Notes: a model not told the origin generated them from the letters alone. A stretch of 64,000 nt of DNA from Pseudomonas sp. NFIX28 (GCF_900107395.1 NZ_FNPW01000005.1:275007-339006), one strand, 5' to 3'. Shown: positions 19,995 to 28,628, counted from the first letter of the stretch. Numbers and translations are program-made.

Positions 19995-21519
19995 GCCGGT
20001 AACCTTCGGCGAACTCCCTTTGCGCATCGAAGACGTGCTGGCCCTGGCCAACCGTCGGGCGCCGGCTCGACTGCAGGGCGACAGTGCCTTCCGCCAGCGC
20101 ATCGCCAAGGGCGCGCAATTCCTCGATTCGCTGCTGGACAAGGAAGGCGTGATCTACGGCGTGACCACCGGCTACGGCGACTCCTGCGTGGTCGCCGTGC
20201 CGCTGCAGCACGTCGAGGCGCTGCCCCGTCATCTGTATACCTTCCACGGCTGCGGCCTGGGCAAGCTGCTGGACCCGCAGGCCACCCGCGCGGTGCTGGC
20301 GGCGCGCTTGCAGTCGCTGTGCCACGGCGTGTCCGGGGTGCGCGTGGAACTGCTGGAGCGCCTGCAGGCCTTCCTCGAGCACGACATCCTGCCGCTGATT
20401 CCCGAAGAAGGCTCGGTGGGCGCCAGCGGCGACCTGACGCCGTTGTCCTACGTGGCCGCGACCCTGTCCGGCGAGCGCGAGGTGATGTTCCGCGGCGAGC
20501 GCCGGACCTCGGCCCAAGTGCATGGCGAGCTGGGCTGGGAGCCGCTGGTGCTGCGCCCCAAGGAAGCCCTGGCGCTGATGAACGGCACCGCGGTGATGAC
20601 CGGCCTGGCCTGCTTGGCCTTCGCCCGCGCCGATTACCTGCTCAAGCTCGCCACGCGCATCACCGCGCTGAACGTGGTCGCCCTGCAAGGCAATCCGGAG
20701 CATTTCGACGAGCGCCTGTTCGCCGCCAAGCCGCACCCGGGGCAGATGCAAGTCGCCGCCTGGCTACGCCAGGACCTGGCCATCGACGCCCCAACCGCGC
20801 CGCTGCACCGCCTCCAGGACCGCTACTCGCTGCGCTGCGCGCCCCATGTGCTGGGCGTGCTGGCCGACAGCCTGGGCTGGCTGCGCGGTTTTATCGAGAC
20901 CGAGCTGAACAGCGCCAACGACAACCCGATCATCGACGCCGAGGCCGAACGCGTGCTGCACGGCGGGCACTTCTACGGCGGCCATATCGCCTTCGCCATG
21001 GACAGCCTGAAAAACCTGGTGGCCAACGTCGCCGACCTGCTGGACCGCCAGCTCGCGCTGCTGGTGGACGAGCGCTACAACCATGGCCTGCCGAGCAACC
21101 TGTCCGGCGCCCCGGCGGACCGCGCGATGATCAACCACGGCTTCAAGGCCGTGCAGATCGGCACCAGCGCCTGGACCGCCGAAGCGCTGAAAAACACCAT
21201 GCCGGCCAGCGTGTTCTCGCGTTCCACCGAATGCCACAACCAGGACAAGGTAAGCATGGGCACCATCGCCGCGCGCGATGCGATCCGCGTGCTGGAGCTG
21301 ACCGAGCAGGTTGCCGCCGCCACTTTGCTGGCCGCCAATCAAGGCGTCTGGCTGCGTGGCCAGGCCGAGGATGCGCGGCCGTTGCCGCCGGCCCTGGCGG
21401 CCATGCACCGCGAGCTGGCCGAGGACTTCGCGCCGGTGATCGAAGACCGTGCCCTGGAAGGCGAGCTGCGCCTGTGCCTCCAACGCATCGCCGAGCAACA
21501 CTGGAGGCTGCATGCGTAG
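19975..21519 (+). CDS. MIO-type aromatic amino-acid ammonia-lyase (HAL/TAL family)
   Basis: An enzyme of 514 residues with the self-cyclising Ala150-Ser151-Gly152 triad in GSVGASGDLTPLSYV, which forms the MIO electrophile, and the conserved YGVTTGYGD loop at 61-69. Such enzymes remove ammonia from His, Phe or Tyr. The substrate-selecting pair aligned with Ser-His of HAL and His-Leu of TAL is Phe90-His91 in LYTFHGCGLG. A true hutH would sit with hutU, hutG and hutI, which are absent. In a pigment cluster the likely product is an aromatic starter such as 4-coumarate from tyrosine. The ATG at 19975 lies inside the acyltransferase gene; the longer upstream frame is not family-like. Confidence 0.87.
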   Translation: MTTHPLEPVTFGELPLRIEDVLALANRRAPARLQGDSAFRQRIAKGAQFLDSLLDKEGVIYGVTTGYGDSCVVAVPLQHVEALPRHLYTFHGCGLGKLLDPQATRAVLAARLQSLCHGVSGVRVELLERLQAFLEHDILPLIPEEGSVGASGDLTPLSYVAATLSGEREVMFRGERRTSAQVHGELGWEPLVLRPKEALALMNGTAVMTGLACLAFARADYLLKLATRITALNVVALQGNPEHFDERLFAAKPHPGQMQVAAWLRQDLAIDAPTAPLHRLQDRYSLRCAPHVLGVLADSLGWLRGFIETELNSANDNPIIDAEAERVLHGGHFYGGHIAFAMDSLKNLVANVADLLDRQLALLVDERYNHGLPSNLSGAPADRAMINHGFKAVQIGTSAWTAEALKNTMPASVFSRSTECHNQDKVSMGTIAARDAIRVLELTEQVAAATLLAANQGVWLRGQAEDARPLPPALAAMHRELAEDFAPVIEDRALEGELRLCLQRIAEQHWRLHA

Positions 21520-21937
21520 TCAGGGAGTACTGCACGCGGACACCGAGATCCTGGTGCCGTTTTTCGACGTCGACAGCATGCACGTGGTCTGGCACGGGCA
21601 CTACGTGAAGTACCTGGAAGTGGCCCGCTGCGCCCTGCTCGACAAGCTCGGCCACAACTACCAGCAGATGCGCGATTCCGGCTACGCCTGGCCGGTGATC
21701 GACCTGCAGCTGCGCTACGTACGCGGCGCGGTATTCGGCCAGAAGCTCAACGTGCGCGCGAGCCTGGTGGAGTGGGAAAACCGCCTGAAGATCAATTACC
21801 TGATCAGCGACCTGGAAACCGGCGAACGCCTGACCCGCGCCAGCTCGGTGCAGGTCGCGGTAGAAATCGCCAGCCGCGAGATGCAACTGGCCTCGCCCAA
21901 GGTGTTTGTCGACGCTGTTACGCAGGTTCTGTCATGA
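21512..21937 (+). CDS. 4-hydroxybenzoyl-CoA-thioesterase-like hotdog protein
   Basis: A single-hotdog thioesterase of 141 residues. FFDVDSMHVVWHGHYVKYLEVAR carries the catalytic Asp and the conserved WHGxYxxYxExAR helix of the 4HBT/YbgC group. It probably hydrolyses mis-primed acyl-ACP or releases product; in aryl-polyene clusters this position is the ApeK-like thioesterase. Its ATG lies 8 nt inside the ammonia-lyase gene, and its stop overlaps the LolA-like ATG. Thioester specificity is not deducible. Confidence 0.87.
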   Translation: MRSQGVLHADTEILVPFFDVDSMHVVWHGHYVKYLEVARCALLDKLGHNYQQMRDSGYAWPVIDLQLRYVRGAVFGQKLNVRASLVEWENRLKINYLISDLETGERLTRASSVQVAVEIASREMQLASPKVFVDAVTQVLS

Positions 21938-22674
21938 GCCCGATCTCGTGCCTTCGTAACCTCTGTAGCCGCTGGCGCAGCCTGCGATCGGCCGCGCAGC
22001 AGCCGCAAAACCCGAGCCCACGATGCCAGGCCGATAACGCCGGGCGCCCGCTGCACAATCGATCGCAGCCAGGCGGCAGCGGCTACAGGCTGTTGGGCCT
22101 GTTGTTAGCGCTCGGCTTCAGCCCGCTGGCCAACGCCTTCGACCTGCAACAGCTCAGCGACCAGCTGGCCAAGCCCGAGGTGATCCACGGCAGTTTCGTC
22201 CAGGAAAAACACCTGCGCGCCCTGCCCCAGCCTCTGACCAGCAAGGGCTGCTTCGTCCTGGCCAAAGGCCACGGCCTGCTGTGGCTGCTGAAGACGCCGC
22301 TGCAACAGGACTACCGCATCACCGGCCAAGGCATTGCCCGCCGCGACCCCAGCGGCTGGCAGATGCTGCCGAACAAGAGCGCCGGGGCCGAGCAGAACCG
22401 GCTGTTCCTCGCCGTGCTGCAAGGCGACAGCAGCGGCCTGCAACGCGACTTCGAGCTGGCCCTGGCCGGCGACGCCCAGGCCTGGAAACTGACCCTGACC
22501 CCACGCTCGCTGCTGCTCAAGCAAGTGTTCAACCAAATCAATATCGACGGCGGCGAACTGGTGCAGCGCATCGAGCTGCTGGAAACCCAGGGCGACAGCA
22601 CCGTGCTGAAGCTGCACGACAGCATCAGCAGCCAGCCCTTGAGCGAAGCGGAGCAACATGACTTTGCCCAGTGA
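21934..22674 (+). CDS. LolA-like outer-membrane lipoprotein carrier, with a REPIN in its signal region
   Basis: A protein of 246 residues as read from the ATG at 21934 (ATGA overlap with the thioesterase). From about residue 69 (FDLQQLSDQLAKPEVIHGSF) it is an ordinary LolA-fold domain that would shuttle a lipid or lipid-linked pigment through the periplasm. A typical hydrophobic signal core (RLLGLLLALGFSPLANA) sits at about 52-68, but an in-frame REPIN encodes about residues 10-51, producing a long Arg-rich N-terminus. The coupled ATG followed directly by this core would make a normal signal peptide, so the REPIN looks like an insertion. TTG codons at 22093 and 22102 are possible alternative starts. 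Export may be impaired or altered. Confidence 0.82.
   Translation: MSPISCLRNLCSRWRSLRSAAQQPQNPSPRCQADNAGRPLHNRSQPGGSGYRLLGLLLALGFSPLANAFDLQQLSDQLAKPEVIHGSFVQEKHLRALPQPLTSKGCFVLAKGHGLLWLLKTPLQQDYRITGQGIARRDPSGWQMLPNKSAGAEQNRLFLAVLQGDSSGLQRDFELALAGDAQAWKLTLTPRSLLLKQVFNQINIDGGELVQRIELLETQGDSTVLKLHDSISSQPLSEAEQHDFAQ
21964..22088. repeat. REPIN (family A) inserted within the LolA-like coding sequence
   Basis: A GTAGCCGCTGG..CGATCGGCCGCG copy at 21965-22002 faces an inverted copy at 22047-22088 (GATCGCAGCC..GCAGCGGCTACAG), separated by about 44 nt. Unlike all other REPs in the window, which are intergenic, this one lies inside an open reading frame and keeps it open. Confidence 0.88.
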
Positions 22675-24997
22675 ACGCGCCTGGCCGCGGCTGTTCCTGC
22701 TCCTGCTGGTGGCCGTGCTGGCCCTGGCCGGCTGGCAATGGCGCCATGGCGCGCCGCTGACGGCCAACCTCATGGAACTGGTGCCGGGCACCGAGCCCGA
22801 TGCCCTGGAGCTCAAGGCCGAGCAACGCATGCAGGAGCCGCTGAACCGCGAAATGCTGGTGCTGGTGGGCCACGTCGAGCGCCAGCAGGCGATCGCCATG
22901 GCCCAGCGCCTGGGCGAACAATGGCAAGCCAGCGGGCTGTTCGAAACGGTCCAATGGAGCCTGCAGGCCGACCTGCCGGCGCTGCGCGCGCAATTGCTGC
23001 AAGGGCGCCTGGCGATGCTTGGCGCCGCCGACCGCCAGCAATTGATCGAGCACCCCGGCGCTTTTATCCAGCAGCGCGTACAGACGCTGTTCGACCCCTT
23101 CGGCGGGTTCAGCCTGGTGCCGAGCCAGGACGATTGGCTGGGCCTGACCGGGCGCATCCAGAACAGCCAGCCGCAACGCGGCGCGGTGCAACTGGACATC
23201 GGCAGCGGCGCGCTGATCGCCGACGCCGACGGCAAGAGCTGGGTGCTGCTGCGAGCCCGCACCAGCGGCGACGCCTTCGACATGCGGCTGCCGTTGCAGG
23301 TGGCCGACCTGCTGGAAAACAGCCGCGAACAGGCTGCCCGGGCCGACGTCCAGCTGCTGGCCGCCAGCGGCCTGCTCTACGCCGCCAGCGGCCAGCAGCA
23401 AGCCTCGCGCGAGATCACCTGGGTTGGCGGCGGCGCGACCGTCGGCATCCTCCTGCTGCTGTTGCTGGCCTTCCGTCGCTGGCGGGTTTTGCTGGCCTTC
23501 GTGCCGGTGCTGGTGGGCATGCTGTTTGGCGCGGTGGCGTGCGTCGCGTTCTTCGGCCAGATGCACGTAATGACCCTGGTGCTGGGCTCGAGCCTGATCG
23601 GCGTCGCCGTCGACTACCCGCTGCACTACCTGTCCAAGAGCTGGAGCCTGCGCCCGTGGCGCAGCTGGCCGGCGCTGCGCCTGACCCTGCCGGGGCTGAC
23701 CCTGAGCCTGGCCACCAGTTGCATCGGCTACCTGGCATTGGCCTGGACGCCCTTCCCGGCGCTGACCCAGATCGCCGTGTTCTCCGCCGCCGGGTTGCTG
23801 GGCGCCTACCTGAGCGCGGTCTGCCTGTTGCCGGCGCTGCTGCGCGGCGTCGAGCTGCAACCGGCGCAATGGCCGCTGCGGGTAGCCGAGTGGCTGCTGA
23901 ACCTGCGCTCCCAGCTGCTGCAACGCGTGTCCGGCGCCTGGCTGCTGGCGCTGTTGATCGCCTTCTGCGCCGCCGGCCTGTGGCAGCTCGAGAGCAAAAA
24001 CGACATTCGCCAATGGGTCGGCACGCCGCCGCAACTGCTCGACGAAGCCCAGGCCATCGCGCGGATCACCGGCTACCAGCCCACCAGCCAGTTCTTCCTG
24101 GTGCGCGGCGCCGACCAGCCACAGCTGCTCGAACGCCTCGACGCCCTGAGCGAGCGCCTGGACCAACTGGTCAACCTGGAAAAACTCCAGGGCTACCTGT
24201 CGCTCAACCAGCTGGTGAGCCTGCCCGGCACACAACAGCGGCTACGCCAGGCCCTGGATGAACTGCCGCGGCACTGGCAGCCGCTGCTGGAGCTCGGCGT
24301 GCCGGTCGCGGCGCTGGACGCGGAACTCGCGCAATTGCGCGCGCTGCCCAGCGTAGACATCGACACCGCCTTGCAGGGCCCGCTGGCCGAGCCTTACCGC
24401 ACCCTGTGGCTGGGGCCCACCGAGCACGGCGTGGCGGCCATGGTCAGCCTGCAGGGGCTGAACAACCCGCAACTACTGCGGATACAGGCGCAGGACTTGC
24501 CTGGGGTGCAACTGGTGGACCGTCTGGGCGATTTGAACAAGGTCTTCGCCGCCACCCAGATCAGCGCCGCCGAGCTCAAGCTCGCCTCCTGCGTGTTGAT
24601 CGTCTTGCTGCTGATCCTGCCGTTCGGCCTTGGCGGCGCCCTGCGCATCGTCGCCCTGCCGCTGCTGGCGGCCCTGTGCAGCCTCGCCAGCCTGGGTTGG
24701 CTTGGGCAGCCGCTGACCCTGTTCAGCCTGTTCGGCCTGTTGCTGGTGACCGCCATCAGCGTCGACTACGCCATCCTCATGCGCGAGCAGATCGGCGGCG
24801 CCGCGGTGAGCCTGCTGGGCACCTTGCTCGCGGCGCTGACCACCTGGCTGTCGTTCGGCCTGCTGGCAATCTCCAGCACCCCGGCGGTCAGTAACTTCGG
24901 CCTGTCGGTGAGCCTGGGCCTGGCCTTCAGCTTCCTCCTCGCGCCCTGGGCCGGCCACCAGGCCCATCGCCATCCCGCTGTGGAGGCCGTGCCGTGA
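22658..24997 (+). CDS. MMPL/RND-superfamily exporter
   Basis: A membrane protein of 779 residues with the RND/MMPL duplication. TM1 is at about 10-24, a large periplasmic domain extends to about 248, then a block of five TM segments, a second periplasmic domain, and a final five-TM block (about 635-775). Paired VDYPLHYLSKS and VDYAILMREQ helices carry the conserved Asp-Tyr of TM4/TM10 proton relays. In aryl-polyene and xanthomonadin clusters this protein is the predicted pigment-lipid exporter from the inner membrane, likely handing cargo to the LolA-like carrier encoded just upstream (17-nt overlap). The stop overlaps the next gene. The cargo is inferred. Confidence 0.87.
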   Translation: MTLPSERAWPRLFLLLLVAVLALAGWQWRHGAPLTANLMELVPGTEPDALELKAEQRMQEPLNREMLVLVGHVERQQAIAMAQRLGEQWQASGLFETVQWSLQADLPALRAQLLQGRLAMLGAADRQQLIEHPGAFIQQRVQTLFDPFGGFSLVPSQDDWLGLTGRIQNSQPQRGAVQLDIGSGALIADADGKSWVLLRARTSGDAFDMRLPLQVADLLENSREQAARADVQLLAASGLLYAASGQQQASREITWVGGGATVGILLLLLLAFRRWRVLLAFVPVLVGMLFGAVACVAFFGQMHVMTLVLGSSLIGVAVDYPLHYLSKSWSLRPWRSWPALRLTLPGLTLSLATSCIGYLALAWTPFPALTQIAVFSAAGLLGAYLSAVCLLPALLRGVELQPAQWPLRVAEWLLNLRSQLLQRVSGAWLLALLIAFCAAGLWQLESKNDIRQWVGTPPQLLDEAQAIARITGYQPTSQFFLVRGADQPQLLERLDALSERLDQLVNLEKLQGYLSLNQLVSLPGTQQRLRQALDELPRHWQPLLELGVPVAALDAELAQLRALPSVDIDTALQGPLAEPYRTLWLGPTEHGVAAMVSLQGLNNPQLLRIQAQDLPGVQLVDRLGDLNKVFAATQISAAELKLASCVLIVLLLILPFGLGGALRIVALPLLAALCSLASLGWLGQPLTLFSLFGLLLVTAISVDYAILMREQIGGAAVSLLGTLLAALTTWLSFGLLAISSTPAVSNFGLSVSLGLAFSFLLAPWAGHQAHRHPAVEAVP

Positions 24998-26169
24998 TGG
25001 TTGCCCTGTTCTGGCTCATGGCGCTGCTGCTGTTCGCGCTCGCTACCCGTATCGGCAGTCGCTTCGGCCTGATCCCGATCGTCAGCCAGTTGCTGCTGGC
25101 CACCTTCGGCTTGCCGCTGCTGATGCTGTTCTGGATCGAACCGCACTGGCAGCTCAGTGGCGCCCAACTGGTCTCGCCGGCCTGGCTGAAAAACCTCTAC
25201 GGCTTGAGTTTCGCCCTGCTTTTGGGGCACATCCTCAGCGACGTGATCGACCTGCGCCTGGACCGCCAGAGCCTGAAGATCGCCCTGCCGAGCTTCGGGG
25301 TTCCCTTCGCCTGCGGGCTGGCCACGGCGGTCTGGCTGCTGCCGGCGCAACCCTGGCTGAGCTCCCTGGCGGTCGGCCTGCTGTTCGCCATCACCGCGAT
25401 CCCCGTGCTGTACCTGTACCTGCGGCATATCGACTACCCGCCACAGGCCACCCGGCGCCTGGTGCAGACCGCGATCCTCATCGACCTCGGCTGCTGGACC
25501 CTGTTCGGCGTCGCCCAAGGCAGCCTGCACCTGAGCAGCCTGCTGCTGCCGCTGGCCGGGGCCTGCCTGCCGCTGCTCCTGCGTGGCCTCGGCCTGCGCC
25601 AGCCGCTGCTGCACAGCCTGGGCTTCTTCGGCCTGCTGGCGGTGGCCGAGCATTACAAGCTCAACGCGCTGGTTCTCGGCATCGGCTACGTGCTGTGCAT
25701 GGCCGCCCTCAAGGTGCCGCTGGTGCTGCCGTTAAAGGCAGCCTGGATGGGCCGCTTGCAGAGCGGTATCGCGATCCCGCTGATCCTCACGTTCGGCATC
25801 GTGCAGATCAACGTGCACAACGCCCTGGACAGCCTAGGCTGGGTGCAGCTGGGGGCGTTGCTGCTATTGCCGATCGCCAGCAAGTTGCTCGGCAACTGGC
25901 TCGGCCTGAGTTGGGCCGGCGCCTCCTTCGAAGGCGCCAGCCGCTGGCGGGAAAGCCTGCTGCTGAACATTCGCGGGCTGAGCGAGATCGTTTTTCTCAA
26001 CCTGTTGCTGCAACAACAGCTGATCAGCCCGGCGCTGTATTTCGCGCTGATGCTCATGGGCCTGGTCGCGACCCTGATGCCGGCCCTGGCCGGGCTGCAC
26101 CGAAAACCTTTGGTCCCTTTGAACCTGAACATCGCCGAACCGGCAAGGAGCCCCAGTGCCAACAGTTGA
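24994..26169 (+). CDS. CPA2-like cation/proton antiporter homologue inside the pigment operon
   Basis: A protein of 391 residues with about 11-12 hydrophobic segments. The C-terminal part RESLLLNIRGLSEIVFLNLL followed by ISPALYFALMLMGLVATLM matches the Na+/H+ exchanger (KefB/NapA-type CPA2) pattern LN-RG-E-L, and FAITAIPVLYLYL resembles the T-A-I-P discontinuous helix of that fold. No RCK or USP regulatory domain follows. The GTG at 24994 has GGAGG 7 nt upstream; ATG at 24997 is the alternative. It overlaps genes on both sides, so it is a true operon member. It might energise or couple pigment export, but transport function is only inferred from fold-level likeness. Confidence 0.65.
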   Translation: MMVALFWLMALLLFALATRIGSRFGLIPIVSQLLLATFGLPLLMLFWIEPHWQLSGAQLVSPAWLKNLYGLSFALLLGHILSDVIDLRLDRQSLKIALPSFGVPFACGLATAVWLLPAQPWLSSLAVGLLFAITAIPVLYLYLRHIDYPPQATRRLVQTAILIDLGCWTLFGVAQGSLHLSSLLLPLAGACLPLLLRGLGLRQPLLHSLGFFGLLAVAEHYKLNALVLGIGYVLCMAALKVPLVLPLKAAWMGRLQSGIAIPLILTFGIVQINVHNALDSLGWVQLGALLLLPIASKLLGNWLGLSWAGASFEGASRWRESLLLNIRGLSEIVFLNLLLQQQLISPALYFALMLMGLVATLMPALAGLHRKPLVPLNLNIAEPARSPSANS

Positions 26170-27403
26170 AATGGAACGCCGCCAGATCCTGGTGATTGGC
26201 GCTGGCCCATCGGGCGCCATTGCCGCCGCGCTGCTCAAGGGCAAGGGCCACGACGTGCTGATCGTCGAGCGCCAGCATTTCCCGCGGTTTTCGATTGGCG
26301 AAAGCCTGCTGTCCCATTGCCTGGATTTCGTCGAGGAAGCCGGCATGCTCGATGCGGTCAACGCCGCGGGCTTCCAGCTCAAGAACGGCGCCGCCTTCGC
26401 TTGGGGCGAGCGCTACAGCGCCTTCGACTTCGGCGACACCTTCAGCGGCGGCAAGCCCACCACCTTTCAGGTGCAGCGCGCCGACTTCGACAAGCTGCTG
26501 GCCGACCAGGCCGCCCTGCAAGGCGTTGAAGTGCGTTACGGCGAGGCCATCGTCAGCGCCGATTTCAGCCTGGCCAAACCGCAGTTGCAGGTCCTGCGCG
26601 AAGACGGCAGCGAATACCGCGTGGAAGCCGATTTCGTCCTCGACGCCAGCGGCTACGGCCGTGTGCTGCCGCGCCTGCTGGACCTGGAGGCGCCCTCGAA
26701 CTTCCCGGTGCGCCAGGCGGTGTTCACCCACATCGAAGACCGTATCGACAGCCCGGCCTTCGAGCGGGAAAAGATCCTCATCACCACACATCCGAGCAAG
26801 CGCGACGTATGGTTCTGGACCATCCCGTTCAGCAACGGCCGTTGCTCGATCGGCGTCGTCGCGGCCAAGGAGCACTTCGACGGCCGGGACGACGACCTGG
26901 ACCTGTGCCTGCGCGGCTTCATCGATGAAACCCCAAGCCTGGCCAAGCTCCTGCCCAAGGCCGTCTGGGACACCCCGGCGCGGGCCATCGGCGGCTACTC
27001 GGCCAACGTCAAGACGCTGCACGGCCCGGGCTTCGCGCTGCTGGGCAACGCCGCGGAGTTCCTCGACCCGGTGTTCTCCTCCGGGGTGACCATCGCCATG
27101 CGTTCGGCGAGCATGGCCGCCGCCGTGCTGCATCGGCAATTGCAAGGCGAGCGCGTCGATTGGCAAAACGAGTTCGCCATCCCCCTCAAGCGCGGCGTCG
27201 ACACCTTCCGCTGCTACGTCGAGGGCTGGTACGCCGGGACCTTCCAGGACGTGATTTTCCACCGCGGCAGCGCGCCGGAAATTCGCCGGATGATCAGCTC
27301 GATCCTCGCCGGTTATGCCTGGGACGAGCGCAACCCGTTCGTCAGCGAACCCAAGCGCCGGCTGCGCATGCTCTCGGAAATCTGCGCCGCGGAGGCTCCA
27401 TGA
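26156..27403 (+). CDS. flavin-dependent oxidoreductase with halogenase signature motifs
   Basis: An FAD protein of 415 residues. The Rossmann motif VIGAGPSGAIAA is at 13-24, PRFSIGESLL at 43-52 (typical of halogenases and related monooxygenases), and DASGYGR near 163-169. It also has Lys76 in FQLKNGAAFAWG, at the place of the catalytic Lys of flavin-dependent halogenases, and WFWTIP at 219-224, which fits the WxWxIP signature said to exclude monooxygenase chemistry. Aryl-polyene clusters usually encode a flavin protein here, and xanthomonadins are brominated. Either halogenation or ring/chain oxidation is possible. The GTG at 26156 has AAGGAG 5 nt upstream; ATG at 26171 is too far from it. 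It overlaps the previous gene by 14 nt. Confidence 0.85.
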   Translation: MPTVEMERRQILVIGAGPSGAIAAALLKGKGHDVLIVERQHFPRFSIGESLLSHCLDFVEEAGMLDAVNAAGFQLKNGAAFAWGERYSAFDFGDTFSGGKPTTFQVQRADFDKLLADQAALQGVEVRYGEAIVSADFSLAKPQLQVLREDGSEYRVEADFVLDASGYGRVLPRLLDLEAPSNFPVRQAVFTHIEDRIDSPAFEREKILITTHPSKRDVWFWTIPFSNGRCSIGVVAAKEHFDGRDDDLDLCLRGFIDETPSLAKLLPKAVWDTPARAIGGYSANVKTLHGPGFALLGNAAEFLDPVFSSGVTIAMRSASMAAAVLHRQLQGERVDWQNEFAIPLKRGVDTFRCYVEGWYAGTFQDVIFHRGSAPEIRRMISSILAGYAWDERNPFVSEPKRRLRMLSEICAAEAP

Positions 27404-28146
27404 GCGACGCCCAGCCGCAGTACTTGAGCGCCAGCTACGTCGAGGAAACCCGTTTCGGCTTCTGGTTCCTGCGCAGCCATACCTGGCAGCACCATGTGCT
27501 GCGCGTGGCGATCAACGACCTGCGCAGCCTGTTCGACAGCCCGCCGCCGGCCAACCCGGTGCTGCTCGATGCCGGCTGCGGCCAGGGCAAGTCGTTCCAG
27601 CACCTGCGCCAGGTGTTCGCCCCGCGACGCCTGATCGGCCTGGACGCCGACCCGCACAGCCTCGGGCTCAGCCGTGAAGAAGCCGCGCGCCAGGGCCTGC
27701 AGGTCGAGCTGATCGGCAGCGACTGCGCGACCCTGGACGTCGCCAGCGCCAGTGTCGACTTGCTGTTCTGCCACCAGACCTTTCATCACCTGGTGGAACA
27801 GGAAAAGGCCCTCGCCGAGTTCTATCGCGTGCTCAAGCCAGGCGGTTACCTGCTGTTCGCCGAGTCCACCGAGGCCTATATCGACACCTGGGTGATCCGC
27901 TGGCTGTTCCGCCACCCGATGCACGTGCAGAAAAGCGCGGCGCAGTACCTGGAAATGATCCGACGACAGGGCTTTGAATTCGCCCCGCGGAACGTGTCAT
28001 ATCCTTACTTGTGGTGGAGCCGCGCCAAGGATTTCGGGCTGCTCGAACGCTTCGGCCTGCGCCGCCCGAAACCCTTTGGCCAGCGGCAAGAAACCCTGGT
28101 CAATGTGGTTGCCCGCAAACCTCTACACGAAGGTACCGCTGGATGA
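27400..28146 (+). CDS. class I SAM-dependent methyltransferase
   Basis: A protein of 248 residues. LLDAGCGQGKSF is the SAM-binding motif I, followed by GLDADPHSL (acidic ribose-binding Asp) and the conserved RVLKPGGYLLFAE post-motif strand. It has no membrane segment. The product of aryl-polyene pathways is often O- or C-methylated on the aryl ring, and this is the obvious candidate. It is coupled by ATGA to the flavin enzyme before it and to the lipoprotein after it. The methyl acceptor is not evident from sequence. Confidence 0.85.
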   Translation: MSDAQPQYLSASYVEETRFGFWFLRSHTWQHHVLRVAINDLRSLFDSPPPANPVLLDAGCGQGKSFQHLRQVFAPRRLIGLDADPHSLGLSREEAARQGLQVELIGSDCATLDVASASVDLLFCHQTFHHLVEQEKALAEFYRVLKPGGYLLFAESTEAYIDTWVIRWLFRHPMHVQKSAAQYLEMIRRQGFEFAPRNVSYPYLWWSRAKDFGLLERFGLRRPKPFGQRQETLVNVVARKPLHEGTAG

Positions 28147-28628
28147 TCCGTGCCCTGCTCGTCAGCTGCCTGCTGTTGCTGAGCGCCTGCGCCGGCCAGC
28201 CGCCGCTGCCCGAGAAAACCCCGAGCCTGGCCCTGCCGTTGCAGCTGCATATCGAGCGCCAGCAGGCCGAGCAGCGCCAGGACTGGCTGCTGGTGATCCA
28301 GGCCGAAGGGCCGGGCATCCGCTGGTCGCTGATCGACCCGCTGGGCATTCCCCTGGCGCGCCAGCAATTGATCGAAGGCCGCTGGCAGGCCGACGGCCTG
28401 CTACCGCCGAACCCGGAGGCGCGCGAGCTGTTCGCCGCGCTGCTGTTTGCCCTGACTCCCACGGGCGAGCTGCGCGACAACTATCCGTCCGCCCGGCAGC
28501 AGGGCGCACAACGCGAGCTCGACCCGCGCTGGCGCATCCGCTACCACCAGGCCCTGGATTTTCGCCTGGAACTGCCCCGGGGCCTGCATTACCACATCAG
28601 CCCGCTGACCGCCGAGAACGCCTCATGA
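28143..28628 (+). CDS. DUF3261-family lipoprotein
   Basis: A protein of 161 residues with a lipoprotein signal peptide ending LLLLSAC (lipobox Cys16). The residue after Cys is Ala rather than Asp, so outer-membrane sorting by Lol is expected. The body (LQLHIERQQAEQRQDWLLVI through LDFRLELPRGLHYHIS) is beta-rich and resembles the DUF3261 proteins seen in aryl-polyene clusters, perhaps acting like LolB as acceptor for the LolA-like carrier. That role is inferred. It overlaps its neighbours at both ends by ATGA. Confidence 0.75.
   Translation: MIRALLVSCLLLLSACAGQPPLPEKTPSLALPLQLHIERQQAEQRQDWLLVIQAEGPGIRWSLIDPLGIPLARQQLIEGRWQADGLLPPNPEARELFAALLFALTPTGELRDNYPSARQQGAQRELDPRWRIRYHQALDFRLELPRGLHYHISPLTAENAS

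Noticed and set aside
19975..21519. Histidine-utilisation gene hutH
   Set aside because: No hutU, hutI, hutG or hutC nearby; it is coupled on both sides to pigment genes, and the selectivity pair differs from HAL.
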